From contig JBCDJG010000043.1 in assembly GCA_038748065.1 (NCBI GenBank), positions 1-41,676 on the forward strand: a stretch of 41,676 nt of DNA. The letters are read 5' to 3'. Position numbers and translations under genes: made by a program. Shown here piece after piece: positions 32,713 to 40,597 of the stretch (position 1 is its first letter; the number at the start of each line of letters is the position of its first letter). The notes beneath the pieces are model-generated. The model had not been told where the DNA came from. It ran no database searches and worked only from the letters and a program-made list of their open reading frames with translations. This DNA comes from JBCDJG01 sp038748065. GTDB lineage: Bacteria > Pseudomonadota > Gammaproteobacteria > Pseudomonadales > Halieaceae.

Positions 32713-33921
32713 ATGCTGTCGAGATATGGGTACGGCGCAAGCATGCGCGCCATCGTGATCGCTGCCTGCTTTATGTCAAGCGGTTGCTTCATTAAGGTTA
32801 GCGCCATTGCCAATGGCGATGTGTACAGCAATCTTGGAGCAGACTGTGAAATTGGCTGCCCCTACAATCTTGATGTTGGCGATCGATTCCGCCGTACCTT
32901 CACTGCTGAGCCATACGAGGGCGCCGAGTTCATTCGCTGGGAAGATGACCTTGGCGACAATCTCGTCGGCTGCAACAGCCCAATCAACGCAGTTTGTCGC
33001 ATTGAAATCGATGGCGTGCATCCCGCCCTGGCAGAGCAGGGCATGCAGGTTGATGCCCGCTTCGCAATCATTACCGGTTATAACCTCAGCCGCTTTTCCT
33101 ATGACAGTGAACAATATGGCGCCGGTGTCTTCCGCCAAATCGACGCGGAGCGCTGGATAGAGGAACATGAAGATGGACGCACGGCTAGCTATCTGCTCAC
33201 CGGGCGTGGGGATACGGGCGTTTCTTTCACAGATGAGCGAGGCGAGGGCTTGTTCACTATCGACCTGTCCAATCAGCAAATCAACACCTCCATCCTATCG
33301 CGAGCGGCCGAAAACACGCTTGCGGTTGACGAAGCCAATATCCGGCCCAGCGGCGAGCTCGTTACACGAGTGGAGTTCGGTAATGCGCTAGGCCTGCTAC
33401 AAGGCTATTACCAGCGCCAGGACAGCGGCTTCTGGGAGATGCGCGACTATGCTGGCAAGCTGCAGCCAATGACACTTTACGTTTCCGCCAACACCGATGA
33501 GAGCATCGAGCTGAAACCTCTCCGCGGCGATACCGTTCACATCGATCTCGAGACGGGTGAAATCGATCAACGCCGGGACACCGGCGAGCGATTCACGATC
33601 GGCTACGTTCACAGGCTGATCATTCCGGTTACCGGCTGGAATGTCATACAGGCCTCCTTCGGTGACCGTGAGACGGGCGAACCTGTCGGCTCCTTTCGTC
33701 GGCAGCCAGGTAGCGGCAGCGTCTGGTTCCAGTACCGTGAAGGCTCTGACGTTCTCGTCGCACGGCTCGAGGAACAGGATCGATCCGGCGACCGAGTGAC
33801 AATTTTTGACCAGGGCACTGGCAACCGTTATATCCTGGATCTCAAGAACTCCACCGTGGGTGTGGCAGCCGGCGGCAGCGCCTTCAGCGTCGAACAGTGG
33901 CAGATTCTCGAAATTGACTAG
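32713..33921 (+). CDS. Lipoprotein with InlB-repeat-like domain and three internal repeats (paralogue 1)
   Basis: I do not recognise a named family. The 402-residue protein has a signal sequence with a lipobox (FMSSGC, Cys25; Phe at +2 predicts the outer membrane). Residues about 34-117 (GDVYSNLGADC..GC..A.P..GAEFIRW..C..C.I.I..DARF) resemble the bacterial InlB-B-repeat-like beta domain with two cysteine pairs. Three repeats of about 92 residues follow, starting near 122, 214 and 308. Each opens with an R-V-x-F-G/Y-x-x-x-x-G-x-x-x-G-x-F-x-R-x-x-x-x-x-W pattern and closes with an IDL-type strand (183-185, 277-279, 375-377). AGGGGA lies 6 bases before the ATG. The next gene is a paralogue. A surface or periplasmic binding role is inferred. 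Confidence 0.8.
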   Translation: MLSRYGYGASMRAIVIAACFMSSGCFIKVSAIANGDVYSNLGADCEIGCPYNLDVGDRFRRTFTAEPYEGAEFIRWEDDLGDNLVGCNSPINAVCRIEIDGVHPALAEQGMQVDARFAIITGYNLSRFSYDSEQYGAGVFRQIDAERWIEEHEDGRTASYLLTGRGDTGVSFTDERGEGLFTIDLSNQQINTSILSRAAENTLAVDEANIRPSGELVTRVEFGNALGLLQGYYQRQDSGFWEMRDYAGKLQPMTLYVSANTDESIELKPLRGDTVHIDLETGEIDQRRDTGERFTIGYVHRLIIPVTGWNVIQASFGDRETGEPVGSFRRQPGSGSVWFQYREGSDVLVARLEEQDRSGDRVTIFDQGTGNRYILDLKNSTVGVAAGGSAFSVEQWQILEID

Positions 33922-34022
33922 CGGTTGCTGGAAACAGCTATGCCATAAGGTTACAATCGATTCAGCCGGCGCGGCCCCGGGGCCACGAATGCCACGCCGT
34001 CCAAGAGTAAGGGAACGTGTAA

Positions 34023-35285
34023 GTGAAAATGTTACCAGTTGACCGTTTTAGCAAAGCGGCCACCCGCTTTCTTTTTGCCACATCAATCATCTTCTTGGCA
34101 GCCTGCCGCTTACAGGTTTCCAGTGATGTCGAGGGTAAGGTTTATACTAATCTCGGCGCCGATTGCACGCGGCACTGCTCCTTTCCTATCAACGTTGGGG
34201 AGGAACTAGACAGAGAATTGGAGGCCATTTCGGAACCGAGCACTGAGTTTGTTCGCTGGCAAGACTCCTTGGGCGACGTCTTCAGCATCTGTGCCAACCC
34301 AACGCAGGAGCTTTGCCCGCTTCGCATATCCGGAATCGTACCGGAGTATGAGGGTTATGACGTGCGTCTGCGGGCCAGATTCCAGCAGGTCAATGGCTAT
34401 AACGTGAACTTTGTCAGGGTTGGCACTGGCGTCTCTGGAGGCTATTTTCGCCGCGTAAACCTGGACTATTGGGAGGAGAAGCGAGGTAGTCTGACCTTCA
34501 CTTACCGCGTTGTTGATCGCCTGCAAGAGGGGCTGCAGCTGCTGGACGAAGAGCTCGGTCGTAACTATCTGCTGAGCCTGGCAGCTGGTCAGTTCGGCGA
34601 ACTCAGCGACGCCGGCCAAAGCTTCATCACCGCTATTGTGGGCGTGACCGCCAAACCGTTGGGCTGGACCGTCACCCGCGTGGATTTTGGTGACCCCACC
34701 GGCCTGCGAAAGGGCGCCTTCGTTATGCAGGAGGACGGCAGCTGGCTGCTGGACTACGATAGTGAGCGCGTCAGCGATATCGTCCTCAGCGAGCGCGAGC
34801 GAACACAGGCCTATGTGCGCCTGGCCGCAGATCTCACCGCGGTCGCGAGCGATAGCAGCGCCTCGGAGCTGAGCCTGGGAGAGCAAGGAAGCACAGAAAC
34901 GACTGAATACATCATCAACCTGGAGAGCGGCGCGATTACGAGCCAGCAGAGCATTAGCGATCAGTCCCTGATAGGCTTCGTCCACGATGCGCGCCAGCCG
35001 GTAAACGGCTGGGACGCGAGCCGCGTGGAATTCTCCGACCCTGAGACGGGCGAAGTCCTTGGCTACTTTGAACGAACATCGCAGCGCTACTGGGAGCAAT
35101 TCACGCCCGAGGGCGATTCAATCGCTCGTCTACTCCAGCTGGAACGAAGCGCGAAGCGTGTCGCCCTGGTGGACGAGCCCGCCAGCCGCTCGGTGAATCT
35201 CGATTTCAGTATAAACATGGTCGCCGAAGGCCCGACACTGAATGCCTTCCCTACCCCTGCATGGAATATCACAGAAGCCCGCTGA
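34023..35285 (+). CDS. Lipoprotein with InlB-repeat-like domain and three internal repeats (paralogue 2)
   Basis: This 420-residue protein is a tandem paralogue of the preceding one and has no recognised name. The signal peptide ends in FLAAC (Cys28; Arg at +2 predicts the outer membrane). Residues about 38-120 repeat the four-cysteine domain (VYTNLGADC..HC..EFVRWQDSLGD..C..C.L.I..RARF). Repeat units begin near 125, 214 and 329, each with the RV.FGDP.TG...G.F pattern. The second unit is longer because of a low-complexity Ser/Glu-rich insert near 275-292. The start is a GTG with AGGGA 8 bases upstream; an ATG two codons later is also possible. Its end overlaps the next gene by 25 bases, suggesting coupled translation. 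Diverged sequence with kept cysteines and repeats implies both copies are functional. Confidence 0.8.
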   Translation: MKMLPVDRFSKAATRFLFATSIIFLAACRLQVSSDVEGKVYTNLGADCTRHCSFPINVGEELDRELEAISEPSTEFVRWQDSLGDVFSICANPTQELCPLRISGIVPEYEGYDVRLRARFQQVNGYNVNFVRVGTGVSGGYFRRVNLDYWEEKRGSLTFTYRVVDRLQEGLQLLDEELGRNYLLSLAAGQFGELSDAGQSFITAIVGVTAKPLGWTVTRVDFGDPTGLRKGAFVMQEDGSWLLDYDSERVSDIVLSERERTQAYVRLAADLTAVASDSSASELSLGEQGSTETTEYIINLESGAITSQQSISDQSLIGFVHDARQPVNGWDASRVEFSDPETGEVLGYFERTSQRYWEQFTPEGDSIARLLQLERSAKRVALVDEPASRSVNLDFSINMVAEGPTLNAFPTPAWNITEAR

Positions 35286-35977
35286 GGCGCGTCTTGCGCT
35301 TACGCTGCTGCGCTCTGGGCCTTGTGCCAGCTCTGCTCGCCGGTTGTGGCACCTCACCTCGCCAGGCCCAGGAGGCGGTTATCGCCGAACTGCCGCGCCA
35401 GCGTTTGGTTGACTTTCAAAACCTTGAAACCTTCCCCGGCAACGTGGTGTGCGGCGAGTGGCAGGGTAAGTCCCCGGACGGTGAGTTCAGAAACTTCCTG
35501 CCTTTCATTGTTATCGACGGCAAAGCTGATCCGGAACCCGCCTTGGAAGCAGTCAACTTTTACTGCAATAACGACCCTCGAGTCTGGTTGTATGAAAAAC
35601 GTGGAATAGCCCCGCTGGACCCAAGCAACACCGCTCTCAAGCAGATACGCACGGAGCTTCGCGCCTTGGAGACCGCACTGCGGGCCTACTATACCGATCA
35701 TTCAGCGCTGCCGACCACACAGGATGGCCTGCAAAGCCTCCTGGAGGCAAGCAAGTCACGCAAAACCGATGAACTGGCTGGCCCCTACCTGGACGCCGTG
35801 CCAAGCGACCCTTGGGGACAACCCTACCGCTATCGGAACGATAGCCTTGGCGGTGTTGAACCAGAGTACGAACTCAAGAGCCTGGGCCGCGACAACGCTC
35901 CCGGCGGTGAATACGAAGACGCAGACGTGTCCATCAAGGATATGGACTATATCGAGCACGCGCTTTCGCTGCGCTAA
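35261..35977 (+). CDS. Lipoprotein with GspG-like pseudopilin C-terminal domain
   Basis: A 238-residue protein with a lipobox (LLAGC, Cys29) instead of a prepilin leader. Residues about 35-115 are an unrecognised domain with two cysteines (64, 102). Residues about 122-225 match the globular head of the type II secretion major pseudopilin GspG: LETALRAYYTDHSALPTTQDGLQSLLEA (137-163), VPSDPWGQPY (180-189) and the calcium-loop-like SLGRDNAPGGEYEDADV (207-223). The hydrophobic prepilin helix is absent, so it cannot assemble as a normal pilin. The ATG at 35261 overlaps the upstream gene; a TTG at 35294 with GAGG 6 bases ahead is an alternative start and leaves the lipobox intact. It converges with the next gene and their stop codons overlap. 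Confidence 0.8.
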   Translation: MEYHRSPLRRVLRLRCCALGLVPALLAGCGTSPRQAQEAVIAELPRQRLVDFQNLETFPGNVVCGEWQGKSPDGEFRNFLPFIVIDGKADPEPALEAVNFYCNNDPRVWLYEKRGIAPLDPSNTALKQIRTELRALETALRAYYTDHSALPTTQDGLQSLLEASKSRKTDELAGPYLDAVPSDPWGQPYRYRNDSLGGVEPEYELKSLGRDNAPGGEYEDADVSIKDMDYIEHALSLR

Positions 35978-36642
35978 ATCGGTAATGGGATAAAGACTTT
36001 TCCAACTGTATGAACTGCGGTATTCACCGCCCTGTCATCCGCGTCACCCGCGATTCGCGCCATCATTTCCTGAAGTACGATAAGCTTCCCGAACAGCCTT
36101 TCGAAACTCAGATTGTCCACCTCGCCGCGATACTCGTGACTGATCAAAAAATATGCGCCATCTTGCTTGCGAGCGTTCTTCAGCTTCCAAACGAGCACCT
36201 CGACATTGCGCGCACTGGTCAGTAGGGCGTCGGAGTTGAAGCTGTCCGTTATGAAAAACTCCGGCCGATACCCATAGGCCTGTCGCAACATGCCACCCAG
36301 GCCAACAACCAGCGCGAAAACCCGGTCTCCCTCAAATCGCTCATCGAAGGCGAGTTCCATGGCAGCGATGCCCTGCCGATAGCCCAGTTCATCAAACAGG
36401 AGCTCGCGCTCATTCTCTCGCAGCTGCGCCAGACGGCCGTCAATGGACATGCCTGGCGTCTTTCGGAGTTCCATGGGATTGCGCTTGTATAGCTTAACCA
36501 GAAGTTCAGAGACCAAGCGCCGGCTCTCATCGACAAACTCATCGGCCACGAGGTCGATATCCGATTTCACCACGTTCTTGATCTCATAACCGCCACAGGC
36601 CGTAAGGCTTAGGACAGTTAGCAAGAGTGCAACAGCGCGCAT
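35974..36642 (-). CDS. Predicted lipoprotein of unknown function
   Basis: A 222-residue protein from the ATG at 36642, beginning MRAVALLLTVLSLTACGGYE: a short signal peptide and lipobox with Cys16 and Gly at +2 (outer membrane predicted). The mature part is mostly helical and charged, with KNVVKSDIDLVADEF, a Lys/Arg-rich stretch near 43-55 and YGYRPEFFITDSF near 124-136. I recognise no named domain. A longer frame to 36729 exists but would place the signal peptide internally. Its stop overlaps the stop of the GspG-like lipoprotein gene (convergent). The start has no strong ribosome binding site. It is divergent from the HAD gene across 85 bases. Confidence 0.7.
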   Translation of the reverse strand: MRAVALLLTVLSLTACGGYEIKNVVKSDIDLVADEFVDESRRLVSELLVKLYKRNPMELRKTPGMSIDGRLAQLRENERELLFDELGYRQGIAAMELAFDERFEGDRVFALVVGLGGMLRQAYGYRPEFFITDSFNSDALLTSARNVEVLVWKLKNARKQDGAYFLISHEYRGEVDNLSFERLFGKLIVLQEMMARIAGDADDRAVNTAVHTVGKVFIPLPI

Positions 36643-36727
36643 GAATCCAGTGTAGGCGATACCGCGATCATCGGGAACACACCAGCGCGATCCGATATAC
36701 ACTGGCAGCCCAGCCCAGGAAGAAGAC

Positions 36728-37558
36728 ATGGAATTAATCGTATTTGATCTCGATGGGACGCTGCTTAACCGCAGTGGCTCGATCAGCCCCTACACCCGCG
36801 CCACCCTGGCACAGCTTTCCGCCAAGGGCGTTGCCTACACCGTGGCCACGGGGCGCACCTTGCACGGTGCGAGGGACCTGCTGACGGACGCAGGTTTCAA
36901 GCACCCGCAGGTGTTCAAGAACGGAGTGCTCATCTGGCACCCCATTGAAGAGGATTACAGCCACTGCCAGGCGCTGACCCTGCCTGAGATTGAGCACATA
37001 CTACGGGCAGTGTTCGACAGCGGCATCAGCCCCTTTGTCTTCACGCTGTCGCCAGACAATGAGCAGGGCGTCTTTCATCCGCCGCTGGAATTAGAGGTGG
37101 AAAAGTCTCTGGCCAAAGAATTCGCCCGCACGCGCGGGATGCACATGGAGCCGCTGTCCACGCTTCCTGCTGACGCCCTGATAACCAACATCAGCGCCCT
37201 TGGCGCCCCTGAGCCCATCGATGCAGTGCTGAAGGAAGTCGCTTCCGAAGAGCACCTCGTCGCTTACGGCGGCGACGCCTTCGAAGGGCAGGGATTAAAG
37301 TGGTTGGACGTTCACCACACCGAGGGCAGCAAGGGTGCCGCCGTGGAGCTGCTGCGGCAACAGCTTGGAGCCAGCAAGGTTATCTGCTTCGGTGACAGTG
37401 ATAACGACCTGAGCATGTTCGCTACCGCGGACGAATGCTACGCACCGGCCAATGCCAAAGCCCACGTGCTGGAGGCAGCCGATGCAGTCATCGGGCACCA
37501 CGACGAAGACGGTGTCGCCCGCTTTTTGCGCGAACGCTTCAACCTGCCGGCCGATTAG
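36728..37558 (+). CDS. HAD-superfamily phosphatase, Cof type
   Basis: A HAD hydrolase of 276 residues. Motif I is FDLDGTLL (6-13; nucleophile Asp7, general acid Asp9), motif II is VATGRT (39-44), the conserved lysine is in EGSKGAA (about 199-205), and motif IV is FGDSDNDLSMF (about 218-228). The insertion of the C2B cap between motifs II and III places it in the Cof/YidA type that dephosphorylates sugar phosphates or cofactors such as FMN or PLP. GGAAGAAGA precedes the ATG directly. The stop overlaps the stop of the convergent RND pump gene by four bases. The substrate is unknown. Confidence 0.87.
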   Translation: MELIVFDLDGTLLNRSGSISPYTRATLAQLSAKGVAYTVATGRTLHGARDLLTDAGFKHPQVFKNGVLIWHPIEEDYSHCQALTLPEIEHILRAVFDSGISPFVFTLSPDNEQGVFHPPLELEVEKSLAKEFARTRGMHMEPLSTLPADALITNISALGAPEPIDAVLKEVASEEHLVAYGGDAFEGQGLKWLDVHHTEGSKGAAVELLRQQLGASKVICFGDSDNDLSMFATADECYAPANAKAHVLEAADAVIGHHDEDGVARFLRERFNLPAD

Positions 37559-40500
37559 CTGCCAGCAGGAGCAGGACTTAGCTGCGAAGCGCGCCGCCAG
37601 GGCAGATAGAACGCGGGTAATACAAACAGCGTAAATAGCGTGCCAACGAGCATGCCTGCCGTGATCATCAAGCCGATACTAAATCGGCTATTGGCGCCGG
37701 CGCCGCTAGCGATGATCAGGGGAAAAACGCCGAGCACGGTAGCGAAAGTCGTCATGAGTATCGGGCGCAACCTCAGGCCTGCGGCCTCGAGCACGGCAGA
37801 GCGTTGATCTCGCCCCTGCGCGACCAGTTGATTGGCGAACTCCACAATGAGAATACCGTGCTTACTGATCAGGCCAATCAGCGTCAGCAATCCAACCTGG
37901 GTATAAATGTTCAAAGTGGCAAAGCCCAGCGCGAGGGGGACCACCGCGCCGAAGATCGATAGCGGAACGCTAATTAACACGATCAGTGGATCCCTGAAGC
38001 CATTGAACTGCGCCGCCAACACAAGGTAAATCACCAGTAACGAGGCGCCAAACAGCCATGCAAAGCTCTGGCCCTCCTGACGAAAGCGCAGCGATTCGCC
38101 GACATAGCCAACGCGGAAGCTGCGTGGTGCGATGTCAGCCGTGGCCTGCTCGAGGAAGTCCAGTCCCACGCCCAGTGAGTTAGGTGGCATCACAAGGCCC
38201 TGTATCGTCGTGCTGTTGAGCTGCTGATACTGTGACAGGGAATTCGGCTGCACCCGCTGACCTAGGTCAATGAGGGTTGAAAGCGGCACAAGTGCGCCAG
38301 AAGCAGCGCGAACATAGTAACGTTCCAATTCGGACTGGCTGAGGCGGAAGTTCCGCTCCGCCTGCGGGATCACTTTGTAGGCCCTGCCCTCCATACTGAA
38401 GCGATTGACCTCAGACTCGCCCAGCATCACAGACAAGGTATCGCCGATGGACTGCATCGATACACCGAGGCGCGCGGCTTTGTCACGATCGATGTTAACA
38501 ACGACCTCTGGCCGGCTGTAGTCCAGTGTCTGGTCGACAAAAGCGAATAAACCGGACTCGCGCGCCGCCTGCAGAATCTCTTCGGCTACCTGATAGACCG
38601 TGTTGTAGTCCGCGTTCGCCGATAGTACAAACTCTACGGGCAAGCCAGAGTCTGAGCCCGGCAGCGGCGGCGAGCCAAAACTGAACATCTGCATGCCCGG
38701 CACAGCCGCTAGCTGCGGCTGCACGATGGCCTGCAGCTCCTGCTGAGAGCGCTCTCGCTCAGACCACGGCTTCAACAACATGCCGCCAAAGGTACTCGAG
38801 TGCTGGAAGATCTGAAAATTATCGGTGATCTCGGGAATGGCCTCGCCGATGCGATAGATCGGGTCAACAAAACTGGTCATGTACTCGACGTTCGTGTGGG
38901 CGGGCGGTATGCCAACATTAAAGATGATGCCAGCGTCTTCCTCTGGAGCCAGCTCACTCTGTGCCAGTTGGAACAGCAGCGGAATACTGAGCAGCAAGGC
39001 ACCCCCAAACATCAGCACCGCTCCGCGGTGATCCAGGCAATAATTCAGAGCGCGCTGGTAGGCGCCCTTGAGCCGACCAAACTCACGATCGAGCCAGTCG
39101 GCGAAACGACCCTGGTCATCGTGGCCTTTCAGGACCCGAGAGCACATCATGGGGCTGAGTGTAAGAGCGATAAGGCCGGATACGATGACGGCACCCGCCA
39201 GCGTCATAGCAAACTCCGTAAACAGAACACCCGTAAGGCCGCCGAGAAAGGCGATTGGCGCGTAGACGGCGGCCAGGGTCAGGGTCATTGCGACAACGGG
39301 CAAAGCAACCTGGCGAGCTCCCTTGAGAGCGGCTTCCATGGGCGTATCGCCGTTCTCGATATAGCGGTGGACGTTTTCAACAACAACGATAGCGTCGTCG
39401 ACCACTAGCCCGATGGCGATCACCATAGCGAGCATGGTGAGCAAATTCAGCGAAAACCCTAGTGCAAACATCACCAGGAGAACACCCACCAGTGACAGCG
39501 GTATCGCCATCAGCGGGATGAGCACAACGCGCATGGAGCCCAGGAACAGAAAGATCACGAGAATAACAATAAGCGCCGCCTCAATTAGCGTTGCGACCAC
39601 CTCTGAAAGCGCCTCCTCAATGAACACCGATGCATCGAAATCAACAAGACCCTTTAAATCAGCGGGCATACCAGCATTCAGCGTGGGCATGAGTTTTGTC
39701 ACCGCGTCGGCGGTTGTCAGCGGGTTCGCGCCCGGCGCTGCGGTGATAGAGATATATATGCTCTCTTCGCCGTTGGCGAAAGACACCACGTCGCTGCTTT
39801 CCTCATCCAGCTCAATTCGGGCAACCTCGCTCAGCAGGATACGTCTCTCGCCATCCTGCCTCACAACCATTTCTGCGAAATCCTCGGGCCGGCTCAGGTC
39901 GGTCGCTGCGTCTACGCTGGCCTGTACAAAGGCCCCCTTTGTGGCACCGGCCGATGACACGTAGTTCTCCCGCCTCACCGCTTCGGCCACATCCTCAGCG
40001 GTTACGCCCAGCGCCGCCATCCGCGCCGGATCCAGCCAGATACGTAGAGACAGAAACTGGCCGCTCAGTATCTCAACCTCACCCACACCCTCCACTGTCG
40101 CCAGCTGAGGCTGTACCACGCGAAGGAGATAATCCGTAATCTGCGCCGAGCTCATCTGCTCGCTCAAGAAAACAAGGTACATCAGCGCGTCATCGCCCTC
40201 CGCAACCGAAACAATGGGGTCCTCAACTTCCCGGGGTAATTCAAACTTGGCCTCATTCGTCTTGGCGATGACTTCCGTAACGACCGCATTGGAATCCGTG
40301 CCGAGCTTCGGAAAGACCCGGATAGTCGAGAGCCCCTCGTTGCTCTCGCTGGTGATGTACTCAATGTCTCGTGCGTCGGCAATTCTGCGCTGTAGCGGCG
40401 TAGTGACAAAGCCCTGCACCGTGCGCGCGCTGGCCCCCGGATAACTGGTGCGCACTTCAATCACGCTCTTCTCAAGCTCAGGAAACTCGCGAATCTGCAG

Positions 40501-40593
40501 CCCCGTAGCCGCCTGCAGACCCAGTAACAGCAGCAAAGCGCTCACCACGATGGCCAGCACAGGCCTGCGAATAAAGAGATCGGTAAAAGCCAT
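37555..40593 (-). CDS. RND efflux pump, inner-membrane permease (HAE1 family)
   Basis: A 1012-residue proton-driven RND transporter related to AcrB/MexF/MdtB. It starts MAFTDLFIRRPVLA, with the first transmembrane helix at about 11-29, a large periplasmic loop, a helix cluster from about 335, and the TM4 signature GLVVDDAIVVVENVHR with proton-relay Asp399 and Asp400. A second loop follows with TM8-12 near the C-terminus. It would pump organic solutes or drugs from the inner membrane/periplasm outward with the fusion protein encoded upstream. The frame extends to 40611, but that start lies within the preceding gene; the ATG at 40593 is 4 bases after its stop with GGAG 10 bases upstream. No outer-membrane channel gene lies nearby in the window. 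Confidence 0.9.
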   Translation of the reverse strand: MAFTDLFIRRPVLAIVVSALLLLLGLQAATGLQIREFPELEKSVIEVRTSYPGASARTVQGFVTTPLQRRIADARDIEYITSESNEGLSTIRVFPKLGTDSNAVVTEVIAKTNEAKFELPREVEDPIVSVAEGDDALMYLVFLSEQMSSAQITDYLLRVVQPQLATVEGVGEVEILSGQFLSLRIWLDPARMAALGVTAEDVAEAVRRENYVSSAGATKGAFVQASVDAATDLSRPEDFAEMVVRQDGERRILLSEVARIELDEESSDVVSFANGEESIYISITAAPGANPLTTADAVTKLMPTLNAGMPADLKGLVDFDASVFIEEALSEVVATLIEAALIVILVIFLFLGSMRVVLIPLMAIPLSLVGVLLVMFALGFSLNLLTMLAMVIAIGLVVDDAIVVVENVHRYIENGDTPMEAALKGARQVALPVVAMTLTLAAVYAPIAFLGGLTGVLFTEFAMTLAGAVIVSGLIALTLSPMMCSRVLKGHDDQGRFADWLDREFGRLKGAYQRALNYCLDHRGAVLMFGGALLLSIPLLFQLAQSELAPEEDAGIIFNVGIPPAHTNVEYMTSFVDPIYRIGEAIPEITDNFQIFQHSSTFGGMLLKPWSERERSQQELQAIVQPQLAAVPGMQMFSFGSPPLPGSDSGLPVEFVLSANADYNTVYQVAEEILQAARESGLFAFVDQTLDYSRPEVVVNIDRDKAARLGVSMQSIGDTLSVMLGESEVNRFSMEGRAYKVIPQAERNFRLSQSELERYYVRAASGALVPLSTLIDLGQRVQPNSLSQYQQLNSTTIQGLVMPPNSLGVGLDFLEQATADIAPRSFRVGYVGESLRFRQEGQSFAWLFGASLLVIYLVLAAQFNGFRDPLIVLISVPLSIFGAVVPLALGFATLNIYTQVGLLTLIGLISKHGILIVEFANQLVAQGRDQRSAVLEAAGLRLRPILMTTFATVLGVFPLIIASGAGANSRFSIGLMITAGMLVGTLFTLFVLPAFYLPWRRASQLSPAPAGS

Positions 40594-40597
40594 CGCG

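Noticed and set aside
33973..33984. 12-bp palindrome GGCCCCGGGGCC between the two lipoprotein genes
   Set aside because: It is short, purely G/C and without loop or T-tract, so it is not convincing as terminator or operator.
34206..35099. Long minus-strand open frame of 297 codons within the second lipoprotein gene
   Set aside because: It has no recognisable domain and lies opposite a gene with clear signal peptide, lipobox and paralogue; long antisense frames are common at this GC content.
38800..39408. Plus-strand open frame of 202 codons within the RND pump gene
   Set aside because: It is antisense to a conserved transporter and has no family resemblance.
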